Positions 54,295 through 63,354 are shown, numbered from the stretch's first letter. The stretch is 63,354 bases of DNA from Calditrichales bacterium (GCA_015493745.1 WGCN01000069.1:1-63354), one strand, 5' to 3'. Notes: a model not told the origin generated them from the sequence alone. Numbers and translations are program-made.

Positions 54295-55002
54295 ATGGAA
54301 CACTCAAGGGGAAGACACAATCCGTATCTGGTAAAAACAGCGGGACTTTTCAGCATCCTGGCCGGCATACTCTCACTGGCTTTTGTCTTTTATGTATTGG
54401 TGGTTCTCGGCAGTTATGGTTTCAGGGTACAGATGTCATCGGATTCAACCGCGCTGATGGCCTGGGTAAACAAACATACTTTTGCCTATTCCATCCTGTG
54501 GCTGCATCAAATCATCTTCAGTATTCTTATGATTCCCGTGCCTTTTGCCGCCTCACAGGTTTTCAAACAGCATCAAAGCAGCCGTTCTTCGGCCCTGGCA
54601 ACGCTCTCCTATTTGCTGGGCATGGTCGGCTTTATCCTTATGCTCATCAGCGGCATCATCTTTTTTGCCTCATCGCCCATCTCGGCCAGGGCTTTTGCCC
54701 ACGGTATGGAAAGCGCGCGTCTCATGTACGATCTTTTCGAAGCCACGGCCATGCAGTTAAGGCTTTTTGGCGAAATTATGATCAGCCTGTGGTTTTTGGG
54801 CATCGGCCTTCATTTGGTGCGTAAAAACAGTATCGATATGTTCGGCTGGTACAGCTTTGTTTTATTTCTGTTTACGGTAATCGTAGCCATGGGAAAATCC
54901 TACAATGTTTTTAACTGGGAGCCCTTTCTGGCTATCATCCTGGCCTTTACCTATGTCTGGCTGGGCTGGCTGATGCGCCAAAAGGTTTCCAGAGGATTGT
55001 AA
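54295..55002 (+). CDS. Multi-TM membrane protein, unknown
   Basis: A 235-aa protein from the ATG at 54295, behind AGAAAGGGGATAT; an in-frame ATG at 54262 is less likely. I count six TM segments (about residues 15-38, 58-80, 93-114, 140-160, 165-190 and 195-225). The layout resembles DUF4386-type membrane proteins common in FCB bacteria; I cannot confirm the family. No signal or catalytic motif is visible. Confidence 0.6.
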   Translation: MEHSRGRHNPYLVKTAGLFSILAGILSLAFVFYVLVVLGSYGFRVQMSSDSTALMAWVNKHTFAYSILWLHQIIFSILMIPVPFAASQVFKQHQSSRSSALATLSYLLGMVGFILMLISGIIFFASSPISARAFAHGMESARLMYDLFEATAMQLRLFGEIMISLWFLGIGLHLVRKNSIDMFGWYSFVLFLFTVIVAMGKSYNVFNWEPFLAIILAFTYVWLGWLMRQKVSRGL

Positions 55003-55011
55003 ACCACAAAA

Positions 55012-55040
55012 AAGGCCCGTGGAAATATCCGGCGGGCCTT
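55012..55040. terminator. Bidirectional terminator
   Basis: AAGGCCCG (55012-55019) pairs with CGGGCCTT (55033-55040), with an A-run on the left and a T-run on the right. It serves both the membrane protein and the M1 peptidase gene (convergent). Confidence 0.85.
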
Positions 55041-55061
55041 TTTCATTCTACGCGATAAGTT

Positions 55062-56927
55062 TTATTTCAAAACACGGTCTACCGCGCTATAGGTAACCGG
55101 GTGATATCCTTCCCGCGCCTTTTTATAAACTTCCCGGGCAAACTTTTTATAGGCATCCTGTTTGTTCAGCGCTGCGTAAAGCGGAACCACGAATTTTGCC
55201 CGGCCCACATGCAACAGAAAACGCTCAATATAGGGCAACGCCCCGGAATAGTTATGATTAATGGCCTGCAGGAACCAGGCGAAAGCGATCTCACTGTTGG
55301 GGGATGCGCTCAGTTTAAAGGTTTTATCCAGATCCGCCATACGGCTGTGTGTTAAATTTGCCGGCAAGGCGCGTAAAAAATGCAGCCAGTGATGTGTGGT
55401 CCACCCCTGAACCTTTAGCTGCCCGGCCGCGGCGCCTTTTAAAAAGGCCATGCGTTGTTCATCCACCTTGCGGAACTCGGGGGAATCGGGCACCGGGCAA
55501 TTTTCCGGTAAACCGGGTTCATATATCCATTGCCGCAAATGAATCTGGCTCTCCACCCGGCGGCGGTGTTTGATTAAATTGTCGCGAAGATAGCGGGTAA
55601 AACGCTCCGTATCCATGGACTGAAAGGCGTAGGTGTCAAAATATTTCTTCAGAAAAGCATCAAAACGGGAACGGCCGAACTCGGTTTCCAGCATTTTTAA
55701 AAAGGATCGTCCTTTCTCATAGGCGATAAGGGATAGTCCCTCATCGGGATCACGGTCATCCACATTCAAAGCCAGCCGGGAGTCCGGGCTATCCTTACCC
55801 AGTTCTTCCAAAGTGCGCAACAGATCCTGATAACCGATCTGTTCCAGCATCTGTTCATAGTCCCTGCCGTACAGGGCCTCCATAATACGCAGCTCAAAGT
55901 AGGTGGTAAACCCTTCATTCAGCCAGACGTCGTTCCAGGTGGCATTGGTAACCAGATTACCGGACCAGGAGTGAGCCAGTTCGTGGGCGATCAGGGAAAC
56001 CAGGGAACGGTCACCGGTGATCACCGTCGGCGTGGCAAAGGTCAGACGTGGATTCTCCATGCCGCCATACGGAAAACTGGGAGGCAACACCAAAATATCA
56101 TATCGTCCCCACCGGTATGGGCCATACAGTTTTTCCGCGGTTTTTATCATGCGCGGCGTATCGGCAAATTCGTAAGCGGCCTTATCGATCATTTCCGGCT
56201 CGGCGTAAACCCCGCTACGCTCATCAAACGCGCGGAAACGCAAGTCTCCCACGGCCAGGGCCAGCAGATAGGACGGGATCGGCTGTTCCATCTCAAAATG
56301 GTAGATTCCCGTTTTGTTTTTTTGTTGCGGATTGGAGGCACTCATCAACGCCATCAGGTCCCTGGGGACCTGTACCGTGGCCGTGTAGGTAAAGCGGATA
56401 CCGGGCGTATCCTGGCAGGGTATCCAGGTACGCGCCAGGATGGCCTGGGATTGTGAAAACAGAAACGGGTATTTTTTTCCGGCAGTCTGTTCCGGGGCAA
56501 GCCATTGCAAGGCGGCCGCCCGGGGCGAGGTTTTATAAGCCACGGAAATGATACTGTCTCCCGCTTGCAGGTCAATGGTTAACGGTAGCCCCATATAGCC
56601 CTTCCCGGACTCTCCGAGGGAATAATGGCGCTGCGGATTTTCACCTTCCGCTTCCACCTTAAAAATCTCCAGATCACGGGTGTCCAGAATAAGAGTGCGC
56701 GCTTTTTTAAAGTTATCGATCTTTAAGGAAACCACCCCGCTGAGCGTGCGCTTCTCAAAATCAACGTTCAGGGTTAAGTCCATATGACGGATATGCACCG
56801 AATCCGTATTGGCGAAACTATGCGCATCTTGAAAACCACCATCCGCCTCCGTGGAACCGGAACGACAGCCGCTGAAAAAAAGAGTGGTCAGAAAAAGCGG
56901 AAGCAAAACAATCCGAACTGAAAACAT
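55062..56927 (-). CDS. M1-family metalloaminopeptidase lipoprotein
   Basis: The 621-aa protein has a lipoprotein signal (lipobox FFSGC, Cys21). The M1 fold includes the GxMEN substrate motif YGGMENPR (288-294) and zinc site HELAHSW, H315, E316 and H319, with E338 in NEGFTTY. The C-terminal part is an ARM-like helical domain as in leukotriene-A4-hydrolase-type members. It trims N-terminal residues from peptides in the periplasm or at the outer membrane. Family members usually have about 600-650 aa. Confidence 0.92.
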   Translation of the reverse strand: MFSVRIVLLPLFLTTLFFSGCRSGSTEADGGFQDAHSFANTDSVHIRHMDLTLNVDFEKRTLSGVVSLKIDNFKKARTLILDTRDLEIFKVEAEGENPQRHYSLGESGKGYMGLPLTIDLQAGDSIISVAYKTSPRAAALQWLAPEQTAGKKYPFLFSQSQAILARTWIPCQDTPGIRFTYTATVQVPRDLMALMSASNPQQKNKTGIYHFEMEQPIPSYLLALAVGDLRFRAFDERSGVYAEPEMIDKAAYEFADTPRMIKTAEKLYGPYRWGRYDILVLPPSFPYGGMENPRLTFATPTVITGDRSLVSLIAHELAHSWSGNLVTNATWNDVWLNEGFTTYFELRIMEALYGRDYEQMLEQIGYQDLLRTLEELGKDSPDSRLALNVDDRDPDEGLSLIAYEKGRSFLKMLETEFGRSRFDAFLKKYFDTYAFQSMDTERFTRYLRDNLIKHRRRVESQIHLRQWIYEPGLPENCPVPDSPEFRKVDEQRMAFLKGAAAGQLKVQGWTTHHWLHFLRALPANLTHSRMADLDKTFKLSASPNSEIAFAWFLQAINHNYSGALPYIERFLLHVGRAKFVVPLYAALNKQDAYKKFAREVYKKAREGYHPVTYSAVDRVLK

Positions 56928-56960
56928 TTATAAATCCTTTTGAAAAAGTTGAAAAATTTC

Positions 56961-56991
56961 CTGCCGGGGTGCGATCATATACGCCCGGCAG
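56961..56991 (-). terminator. Terminator after HTH gene
   Basis: CTGCCGGG (56961-56968) pairs with CCCGGCAG (56984-56991). Reading leftward, GAAATTTTTCAACTTTTT follows. It lies 18 bp after the stop of the HTH gene (57009). Confidence 0.65.
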
Positions 56992-57008
56992 CACCAAGTC
57001 CCGGCCTG

Positions 57009-57341
57009 TTAAAGTGCTTTTTTTATCACATCGAACAAGTCGTTTAGCATGAAATAAAGCTTATCCGTGGGTAAGCCGGAGAAGTCGCGTTTCTTAAGTT
57101 CGGCGGCCATCCGTTCATAGGTATCCACGAGATAATCCACACGATGAGCGGCATCCACCTGCCGCTCATGGAGCTGCTGATCAATATAAAGCCGGCGATG
57201 CGCGTAAAGTTCCGGCTCCAGTTCACTTTCCCAGGATACCACCGTCAGTGCATCCGTATTCATTTTAGCGGCGATGGTTTTCAGGGAGCAGCCTTCATCG
57301 ATACGCAAACGGATAAACTCCGCCTTTTGTTGATCTGTCAT
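57009..57341 (-). CDS. Small HTH protein
   Basis: A 110-aa protein from the ATG at 57341 behind GGAGAGAAAA. Residues 5-36 form a helix-turn-helix of the kind used by recombinase/terminase small subunits (EFIRLRIDEGCSLKTIAAKM, NTDALTVVSWESE). The remainder is helical (ELYAHRRLYIDQQLHER, LVDTYERMAAELKKRDF). It could bind DNA as a regulator. It is divergent from a lone receiver at 57458, but no link is shown. Confidence 0.6.
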   Translation of the reverse strand: MTDQQKAEFIRLRIDEGCSLKTIAAKMNTDALTVVSWESELEPELYAHRRLYIDQQLHERQVDAAHRVDYLVDTYERMAAELKKRDFSGLPTDKLYFMLNDLFDVIKKAL

Positions 57342-57457
57342 TTTTCTCTCCATATCTTTTAAAATCCGTACAAATCAATCTAACGGTTTAACATTTAAAA
57401 TTATTTACCGATATTAGCAATGTAAAAAATATTGAACTCGCATAAAGAATCAAATAT

Positions 57458-57823
57458 ATGAAAAAAATACTATTTATTGATGACGACCCCTTTTTAAGAG
57501 AAGCTTTTTCGGAAATCCTTCAACGCAACGGTTTTGAGGTGATCACTCTGGAAGACGGAAAGAATGCCAAAAACAAGGTTCATGACCTGGAATTTGATCT
57601 GGTGATTACCGATATCGTCATGCCGGAAAAGGAGGGTATTGAAACCATTACCGAAATCCGCTCCATCAATGAATCCATCCCCATTCTGGCGATTTCCGGC
57701 GGCGGACGCATATCTCCGCGCAGCCACCTGCATCTGGCCGAACACATGGGGGCCAACGCCACGCTGGAGAAACCGTTTGACGGCTCCACACTCATCGCCA
57801 AAATCAACTCCATGCTGGGCTGA
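57458..57823 (+). CDS. Single-domain response regulator
   Basis: The 121 aa are a receiver domain alone: acidic pair DDD at residues 8-10, phospho-acceptor Asp in LVITDIVMPEKEGIE (about residue 50), Thr/Ser in LAISGGG, and the conserved Lys in LEKPFDG. There is no output domain, like CheY or Spo0F. No partner kinase is adjacent. Confidence 0.9.
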   Translation: MKKILFIDDDPFLREAFSEILQRNGFEVITLEDGKNAKNKVHDLEFDLVITDIVMPEKEGIETITEIRSINESIPILAISGGGRISPRSHLHLAEHMGANATLEKPFDGSTLIAKINSMLG

Positions 57824-57907
57824 GGCAAAACATTCCCCGGACCCGATTCTTTGCCGGCCGGGACTTCAACCTTCAAAGGCGGTGAGGTCTGCACATGGAC
57901 CGCTCCC

Positions 57908-60900
57908 TTACCTTAACAGCAACATACGGCGGGTCATGGTAAGGCCTCCCGCCGTAAGCCGGTAAAAATATATACCGCTGGCCAGATTGCCCCCATTGAA
58001 ATACACCCTGTGATCACCGGCCTTTTGACGGCTGTTAACCAGGGTCTTAATCTTTTTTCCATTCATATCAAACACGGTTAACACCACCCGCGTATTTTTC
58101 TTCAGATGATAGCGGATCAGGGTGGCAGGATTAAAGGGGTTGGGTATGTTTTGTTCGAGCTTAAAACCTTGCGGCACCGTGGCTGCTTCCGCCTCCAGGG
58201 CAGTCAGTGTGCTTCCGCGAACGGCAAGGCCAATGGCCCCTTTTTGACCGGTATCGTCGACCAGGGTGGCCTGAGCGGTGGCCGGGTTGATCCGGTATAT
58301 AAGCGCCGGACCATTTTCCGTGGCACTCAGGGCCAGCAGCCGGCCGTCGCCGTCAAAGGCCAGGTCCCGGATATTTCCGGCATCGATGGTATCGATCATG
58401 ACGGTGGCCCCGTCGGTCTTGCTCACCCGGTACAAAATACTTTCACCATCCACGGCATAAAGCTTTCCGGAGCGCGGGTTTACGGCCATGCCCAGGGATT
58501 TTGAAACAGAGGAGCGTCCAAGCACCTCATAGCTGCCGGTCGCAACATCGATTTTAAGCAGATAGCGGGTATAATAGTTAAGACTGTAAATAAAACCGGA
58601 GGCCGGATCAAAGGAAAAGGCATATAGCTGGTTATAATCCAGAGAAGAGGTGCGATATCCCTTGCCGCTGACCGCATCGATGCGCATGAACTCGGTGCCA
58701 TAGGTCAGCGGGTGTATCGTGTAGAGCTGCCCGGTTTGCGGATGTATGGACAGACCGTAAAGCTCTTCCAGGCCGGTATCCCCCACAAGGCTGCCCCTGC
58801 CGCTGCTGTCCACGGTAAAAAAAGAGGCCGAGCGGGTAACCCCGTACACCTGCCCCGGTTCGGCCGCGGATATTTCATAACCCGTCCCGCGTATGATGCG
58901 CATTTCCGTTTTGCCCAGGGAATCACTGTACTCGACAAACAGCGTATCAACCACCTGCCCGGTCTCCCGCGGTTCATAAACTATTTGCAGGTGCAGGGTA
59001 TCGGGAAAGGCTATTTTGCGGGGCAGACTGTCGGCCCCCATAAGATTAAAGAGCTCTCCGGATAACCAGACCCGTGAAATCGTCAGGGAATCCATTCCCG
59101 CATTGGCAATGCTGATACGGCCGGTATCGGCGGAGACCTTCCACTCCGCGACCAGATCAAGGGAGTCCGGCGTGATGCTCAGGCTGCTTCCGGTTACCGG
59201 GAAATAGACACCCACGGCGTTCCAGGCCTCGATCACGGCGGCAAGCTCCGGGGAATTGCCGCCGTAGAGATCGGCAGCGGCGTTGATGCTTCCCAGGCGG
59301 GCATGAAAGTATTGAGAGGAGGGTTGCAAATATACCGTTAAACTGCGATAGGCGATTTTAGCGGCTTTTTCTATGCCAATTCCGTTAAGCTGATAGGCGC
59401 GTCCGTTGTCATCACTGCCGCTGCCCCCTTCCGTCAACAGATAAAACCATTTGTTCTGTACGGCGCTGTTGGTATGCACACCCCCATTGTCACCGGAGCC
59501 AAAATACCAGTTTTGCCCCTTATAGGTATCGGGGTCGCCATATTGCGTCGGATCGGACATGGAGCGAAAAGTGCCCACATCCTCGCCAATCAACCAGTTG
59601 GCAGCCGAACCCAATGTATAAAATTCCACCGCCGTGCCGAAGATATCGCTAAAGGATTCGTTTAAGGCACCGGATTCATTTTGATATATCAATCCGGCAC
59701 TGCTGCCGGTAACCCCATGGGCCAGTTCATGGGCACAAATATCAATCGTTGTCAGGGGTGTGCTGTTATTGTTTCCATCGCCATAAGTCATGAACTGCCC
59801 GTTCCAAAAAGCGTTAAAATATCCGTTGTCGTAATGCACATAGCTGATCAGCGGACTGCCCTGGTTGTCATAACTGTCCCGGTTATGTACGGCCTTAAAA
59901 TAATCATAGGTACTCTCAATACCGTAGTGCGCGCTTACCCCCGCTTCATCCCGGGAGCTTAGGAAAAGACTGTCATCACTTACAAAGTCCACCGCCGAGG
60001 CATAAGATGTACCGTTTTTCATATCAAAGGTAAAAACCCCGCCGCGCGCCTCCTGTCTTAAGCGGTAATTTCCGGCGATAAGGTTTTCCTTCTGCCGGGC
60101 GCTCATGCCCTTGCTGCTGCCGGAATTCCTGAACAGCGTATCGGTACCGGCGGTGACCGTGATATTATCCACCTGCCATCCGAACCAGTCATTATCCATA
60201 TCCGCCGTGGAGGCTGCCGGATCGGAGGCAAAGGCAAACCGCAGACGCACGGTTTTACCGGCATAGGCGGAAAGATCAAAATAAACGGCGTGCCAGGTAC
60301 GGTTTTCCGCCGCCCAGCCGGGTATGCCGGTGCCCTCGCCATGCTGGAACCCGAAACTGTATAAACTGGAGGCGGTGTAGGCCGGATCGGGATTGCTCAG
60401 CACCTGCCAGCTCTCTCCGTTATCGGTGGAGATGCGCACATTCATGCCGTCCCAGCCATCATATCCGTCCGGCTCTCCCCCGGGGCTTTCCACGGCATAG
60501 CGCTGATAAAACTTCAGAACAGGCTGTGTACCATCCAAATTAAACGGATCGGTATCCAGCACCTGATACCATAAATTGTCATAGCCGCCTAAAAGTCCCA
60601 GCGAGGTATCGGCACACCACCAACTGCTGTCCACGGCATCATAGGTGGCAAAGGTGTCCGGATGCCAGTAGCTTAACTGGGGAGAGGGAAAGCCGCTGTC
60701 GGAAACCGTTACGGCCACACGTCCGTAATAGGGGGTGTTGCCATATCCGGTAAGATCGGCCGTATGTATCCGGGAGATGGAATTCACCCACTCCCCGCTG
60801 CGCGCGTCGATATCCACCCATTGGCGGGACATGGGCTTGCGGGCATAAATATCAAACCGGTATACCAACCGCAGGTTTTCCGCCTTTGTTTCCCGGGTTC

Positions 60901-61435
60901 CGCTGGTTAACAACAGTTCTCCGCGCGGCATGTAACTTTCATCCTTGTTTCCGGTAAGCTTCCTTAACCAGGCTTCCTCGTTTTTATCCTCCCACATATA
61001 GCTGTCCGCCCCAACAACCCGCAGGGCCCGGGCCAGGGCCTGTTCACGGGAAATCAAGGGGCGTGTTTCCGCCCGGATGCCGGCCAGGGCCATGCCGTTG
61101 GCCTTTTGCACGCGCCCCTCCTTTAAGTGCAAAATATACTGCACATCGGCGATGCGTATCCCTTTATAATATTGATCCAGCCGGTGGTGTTCCATACCCA
61201 GTTCATCCCGCTCCACAGCGGCCACTTTAAAACTGCTTGCCGGGCCAAGATTATATTTTTTACTAAAGGCGCTGATAAAAGCCGCCTCCGGGGGGTGTCC
61301 CCCGGAAAAAGAGATTTGTGCCGGTACGCTGCCCGTAAGCGGTGGAATGATTTCCGCCCGGATAAAGATATCCCGGTTTTCCCGGGCCGGAAGGATGGCC
61401 AGGCTTAAAAGCAGTCCAAAATAAAATGCGCGCAT
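57908..61435 (-). CDS. Secreted M4 metalloprotease with inserted domain and T9SS signal
   Basis: The 1175-aa protein has a signal peptide (1-18), then an FTP/PepSY propeptide (about 35-220). A MAM- or immune-inhibitor-A-like domain (about 250-430: GMNVRISTDNGESWQVL, WHAVYFDLSAYAGKTVRLRF, FGWQVDNITV) is inserted into the N-terminal subdomain of the thermolysin-like catalytic domain, which resumes at YRLRQEARGGVFTFDM. The zinc site is HELAHGV (H569, E570, H573) with E593 in LNESFSDIFG, and NGGVHTNSAV supplies the late active-site His. A HYDIN-type/beta-sandwich part (about 765-870) and a six-bladed-like propeller (about 875-1080) follow. The end is a T9SS sorting domain (IPNPFNPATLIRYHL, YFYRLTAGG). 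Confidence 0.9.
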   Translation of the reverse strand: MRAFYFGLLLSLAILPARENRDIFIRAEIIPPLTGSVPAQISFSGGHPPEAAFISAFSKKYNLGPASSFKVAAVERDELGMEHHRLDQYYKGIRIADVQYILHLKEGRVQKANGMALAGIRAETRPLISREQALARALRVVGADSYMWEDKNEEAWLRKLTGNKDESYMPRGELLLTSGTRETKAENLRLVYRFDIYARKPMSRQWVDIDARSGEWVNSISRIHTADLTGYGNTPYYGRVAVTVSDSGFPSPQLSYWHPDTFATYDAVDSSWWCADTSLGLLGGYDNLWYQVLDTDPFNLDGTQPVLKFYQRYAVESPGGEPDGYDGWDGMNVRISTDNGESWQVLSNPDPAYTASSLYSFGFQHGEGTGIPGWAAENRTWHAVYFDLSAYAGKTVRLRFAFASDPAASTADMDNDWFGWQVDNITVTAGTDTLFRNSGSSKGMSARQKENLIAGNYRLRQEARGGVFTFDMKNGTSYASAVDFVSDDSLFLSSRDEAGVSAHYGIESTYDYFKAVHNRDSYDNQGSPLISYVHYDNGYFNAFWNGQFMTYGDGNNNSTPLTTIDICAHELAHGVTGSSAGLIYQNESGALNESFSDIFGTAVEFYTLGSAANWLIGEDVGTFRSMSDPTQYGDPDTYKGQNWYFGSGDNGGVHTNSAVQNKWFYLLTEGGSGSDDNGRAYQLNGIGIEKAAKIAYRSLTVYLQPSSQYFHARLGSINAAADLYGGNSPELAAVIEAWNAVGVYFPVTGSSLSITPDSLDLVAEWKVSADTGRISIANAGMDSLTISRVWLSGELFNLMGADSLPRKIAFPDTLHLQIVYEPRETGQVVDTLFVEYSDSLGKTEMRIIRGTGYEISAAEPGQVYGVTRSASFFTVDSSGRGSLVGDTGLEELYGLSIHPQTGQLYTIHPLTYGTEFMRIDAVSGKGYRTSSLDYNQLYAFSFDPASGFIYSLNYYTRYLLKIDVATGSYEVLGRSSVSKSLGMAVNPRSGKLYAVDGESILYRVSKTDGATVMIDTIDAGNIRDLAFDGDGRLLALSATENGPALIYRINPATAQATLVDDTGQKGAIGLAVRGSTLTALEAEAATVPQGFKLEQNIPNPFNPATLIRYHLKKNTRVVLTVFDMNGKKIKTLVNSRQKAGDHRVYFNGGNLASGIYFYRLTAGGLTMTRRMLLLR

Positions 61436-61609
61436 GCTGATTCCTTAATTCTTTTTCCGCCCTTCCCGTATGTTTTCTCCGCAAAAGGGGGATTGGTAAA
61501 TAAAACCTGAATATCGTCAAAAAGGTTTTCTAAAGTTGTGATGCATCCGTCTAAACCCTGCCCCGGTCTCTTTTAACAAAAACATTGTAAGTCCTTCGCG
61601 TAAAAAGGT

Positions 61610-62503
61610 TCACGGGCTCTCTTTGCCGCTCCAGTATTGCTGGGCCAAAATCCCACCGATGATAACCAACAGCCCGGTCAGCGTACTGCCGTGGATCGGT
61701 TCATGTAAAAACAAAGCCAGAAAAAGCAGGGAAAGGAAAGGGGTCAGGTAGATCAGGTTGCCGATCTGGGCGGCACTATCGGCCAATTGCAGGGCTTTGA
61801 GCCAAAGGAAGAAGGTTACCCCCATCTCCAGCACTCCCACATAGAGCATGGCCCCCCAGGGCACTCCGGTGGCGGGCAACATCTCATCCAACATAAAAAA
61901 GCCGTAGAGCAGCGTCAGGATGCCGCCACTGAGGAACCCGGTGAAAAGCTTAACCGTGGCCGTAACCTGTATGCGTGCACTCAGCAACCAGTACAGGGCC
62001 CAGACCAGGGTGCTGGCCAGGGCCAGGGCCACGCCCGGGCCACTGATACCCTCTATGGCCACCATCTCTCCCCGGGTGGCAATGATCAGGGCGCCGGTAA
62101 AGCTTAGTGTAATCGCCAAAAGATTGCGCGCCTTCAGCTTATGCCCCAGTACCGGTACGGAAAGCAAAGCCAAAACCACCGGCCACAGGTAATTAAGCGA
62201 CATGGCCACCTGCCCCGGTAACAGGGCATAGGCTTTAAACAGAATGATGTAATAGAGGAAAGGGTTTAAAATGCCCAAAGCCAGCAAGGCGGCCCATTCC
62301 CGGATGCTAAGGGCGCGCAGTTGCCTTATTTGTCCCTGCCATAGCAGAAACAGGGTCATAACCGTCAGGGAGATGAGGGCGGAGCTCCATAGCAGCATAA
62401 GGGGCGTGAGGACGGTCAGGGCCATTTTAAAGGCACTGGCGGAGCCGGCCCAAAAGAGAATGGAAAACGCGGTATATAAATAGACTTTGTGTTTGCTGAT
62501 CAT
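61610..62503 (-). CDS. EamA/DMT-family transporter
   Basis: A 297-aa inner-membrane protein with ten TM helices in two EamA repeats (first ending about residue 135, second from about 150). FWAGSASAFKMALTVLTPL is the usual start of repeat one. The substrate is unknown; relatives export amino acids or nucleotides. It stands alone, after the M4 protease start by about 170 bp. Confidence 0.9.
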   Translation of the reverse strand: MISKHKVYLYTAFSILFWAGSASAFKMALTVLTPLMLLWSSALISLTVMTLFLLWQGQIRQLRALSIREWAALLALGILNPFLYYIILFKAYALLPGQVAMSLNYLWPVVLALLSVPVLGHKLKARNLLAITLSFTGALIIATRGEMVAIEGISGPGVALALASTLVWALYWLLSARIQVTATVKLFTGFLSGGILTLLYGFFMLDEMLPATGVPWGAMLYVGVLEMGVTFFLWLKALQLADSAAQIGNLIYLTPFLSLLFLALFLHEPIHGSTLTGLLVIIGGILAQQYWSGKESP

Positions 62504-62593
62504 AATATAAGATAAGAAAAAAAGAGATGGCCTTCGGCAATCTGTCTGAAAAGGGCGGATGCGAGCGGAAAAAACCCCGGGAAAAGTAAAAAA

Positions 62594-62950
62594 CTACTTT
62601 TTAAATTGTATTTTAACCTGCACATAACTCCCCGAGTCGTCAAGCACCATCAGGGAAGCATTATAGTTTTTCAAAGCCTCGGCCACATTGGGGCTCAGCG
62701 GACTTTCCGGCAACGTATCGGTATAGGCCATCAACGTCATTAACGGACCCTCCCCCATCAAATCCAGGGAAATGGCCAGCGGCTTATCCGTAATAGAGGC
62801 CAGATAATTTATGATATAGTTAAGGATTTTAATCAGCGGTTTTTGATCTTCGGCCTCAATCACACATCCCTCATCAAGAATGAGGTTGGTTTCAATATCT
62901 TTTTGATCATCGATGAGACGGATCAGGCTCTTCAGGTCAATGCGTTGCAT
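62594..62950 (-). CDS. Unknown protein, degenerate GHKL-ATPase-like
   Basis: The 118 aa contain a layout reminiscent of a histidine-kinase ATPase domain with lost residues: IKILNYIINYLASITDKPLA in place of the N-box, ISLDLMGEGPLMTLMAYTD in place of G1, and SYVQVKIQFKK at the end like the final strand. The catalytic Asn and Gly residues are missing. It may be a non-catalytic signalling protein, or the likeness may be chance. No partner is adjacent. Confidence 0.45.
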   Translation of the reverse strand: MQRIDLKSLIRLIDDQKDIETNLILDEGCVIEAEDQKPLIKILNYIINYLASITDKPLAISLDLMGEGPLMTLMAYTDTLPESPLSPNVAEALKNYNASLMVLDDSGSYVQVKIQFKK

Positions 62951-63050
62951 AATGGCTCTCCAAAATTTGAATAAGACATCGGCGAAATTGGAGGAATTCT
63001 TAAGTTTTCCGGCCTATTTACCTTATGCGCTTTCATGATGGGTTAAAAAA

Positions 63051-63072
63051 AAGCCCCGAATAAACGGGGCTT
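63051..63072 (-). terminator. Rho-independent terminator
   Basis: AAGCCCCG (63051-63058) pairs with CGGGGCTT (63065-63072). Leftward, the stem is followed by a run of eight Ts. It ends the small gene at 63078. Confidence 0.88.
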
Positions 63073-63077
63073 ATATA

Positions 63078-63284
63078 TTACTCATCCATGTAATCCGTAT
63101 CCATGAAGTCGATATCACTGTGAGAATCGGCCTCATCAATGGTCAGCTGCAGATGGCCGCCATTGTTGGATGCGCTGGTGATTTCGTAAATTTCCTGAGA
63201 ACCCTCAATACTGTATAAAGTTACAAACACTTCTGCCTGCTCATCAAAGTCATCAAGATATTCGCGGAGTTGGTGAATTTTCAT
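63078..63284 (-). CDS. Small acidic unknown protein (68 aa)
   Basis: From the ATG at 63284 (site GGGAGGATAT) the protein has 68 residues. It opens MKIHQLREYLDDFDEQAEVF and ends in a highly acidic tail (DSHSDIDFMDTDYMDE). The N-terminal half could form a small alpha-beta unit. I do not recognise it. An upstream in-frame start at 63335 is not supported by a ribosome site. Confidence 0.6.
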   Translation of the reverse strand: MKIHQLREYLDDFDEQAEVFVTLYSIEGSQEIYEITSASNNGGHLQLTIDEADSHSDIDFMDTDYMDE

Positions 63285-63354
63285 ATATCCTCCCAAAAAG
63301 AAGCGTGTCAATATTTCCTGTACAAAAGGTGACAATAATAAATGAATTGGATAC

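Overview
The window comes from a Gram-negative bacterium of the FCB lineage; Calditrichota/KSB1-like is my best guess. The evidence is two secreted proteins with type IX secretion (Por) C-terminal sorting domains of the NYPNPFNP type (18659-20701 and 57908-61435), two Omp85-like outer-membrane proteins, a DUF3078 barrel, BshA of bacillithiol synthesis and a single-domain GlmU-like uridylyltransferase. Most of the window is dense chromosomal housekeeping sequence. There are no rRNA genes, I recognise no tRNA, and there is no CRISPR array or IS transposase.

Left end (1-2640): an AT-richer, repeat-laden accessory island. It holds broken RHS/DNRLRE fragments, an orphan RHS tip carrying a C-terminal domain that looks like a Tlde1-type L,D-transpeptidase toxin, and a four-helix membrane protein placed exactly where its immunity protein would be. 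A 54-bp direct repeat brackets the cassette, and a 53-bp insert made of two hairpins breaks the RHS core reading frame.

2630-14651: CoA-type Nudix hydrolase, NtrC-type sigma-54 activator, tryptophanase-like beta-eliminating lyase, GlmU-like enzyme, Omp85-like barrel, histidine kinase with a YacP-like NYN nuclease, HtrA protease, DUF3078 protein, MscL, MscS and a tiny DUF1289 gene.

14718-22436: a small membrane protein, then an iron-uptake operon in which FeoB is split into separate GTPase and membrane genes. They are preceded by a fused, membrane-anchored DtxR-like/FeoA-like protein, and an 11-bp palindromic operator candidate lies upstream. A DUF5666-repeat T9SS-secreted protein and a DASS/SLC13 anion transporter follow.

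22523-33626: one ten-gene operon, transcribed leftward, encoding the whole route from glutamyl-tRNA to protoheme (hemX-hemA-hemC-hemD-hemE-hemN-hemY-hemB-hemL-hemH). Its genes overlap or nearly abut, and an inverted-repeat regulatory candidate lies upstream.

34007-44827: VanZ-like protein; a rightward operon of anti-sigma-type ATPase, mnmA, panB and panC; then leftward msrB, an Omp85-like assembly protein, a TPR protein and the transglycosylase mtgA. A large unclassified protein with a glycosidase-like C-terminus (827 aa) and a cytochrome-like lipoprotein follow.

45085-63354: REC-GAF-GGDEF diguanylate cyclase with bshA, a glycerophosphodiesterase, a ClpS-like adaptor, a compact HIT/VOC/hutI/macro-domain operon, an EF-G-like factor lacking the usual catalytic His, a membrane protein, an M1 aminopeptidase lipoprotein, an HTH protein, a lone receiver, an M4 metalloprotease with an inserted domain, an EamA transporter and two small unknowns.

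All functions are inferred from sequence motifs by eye; no database search was run.
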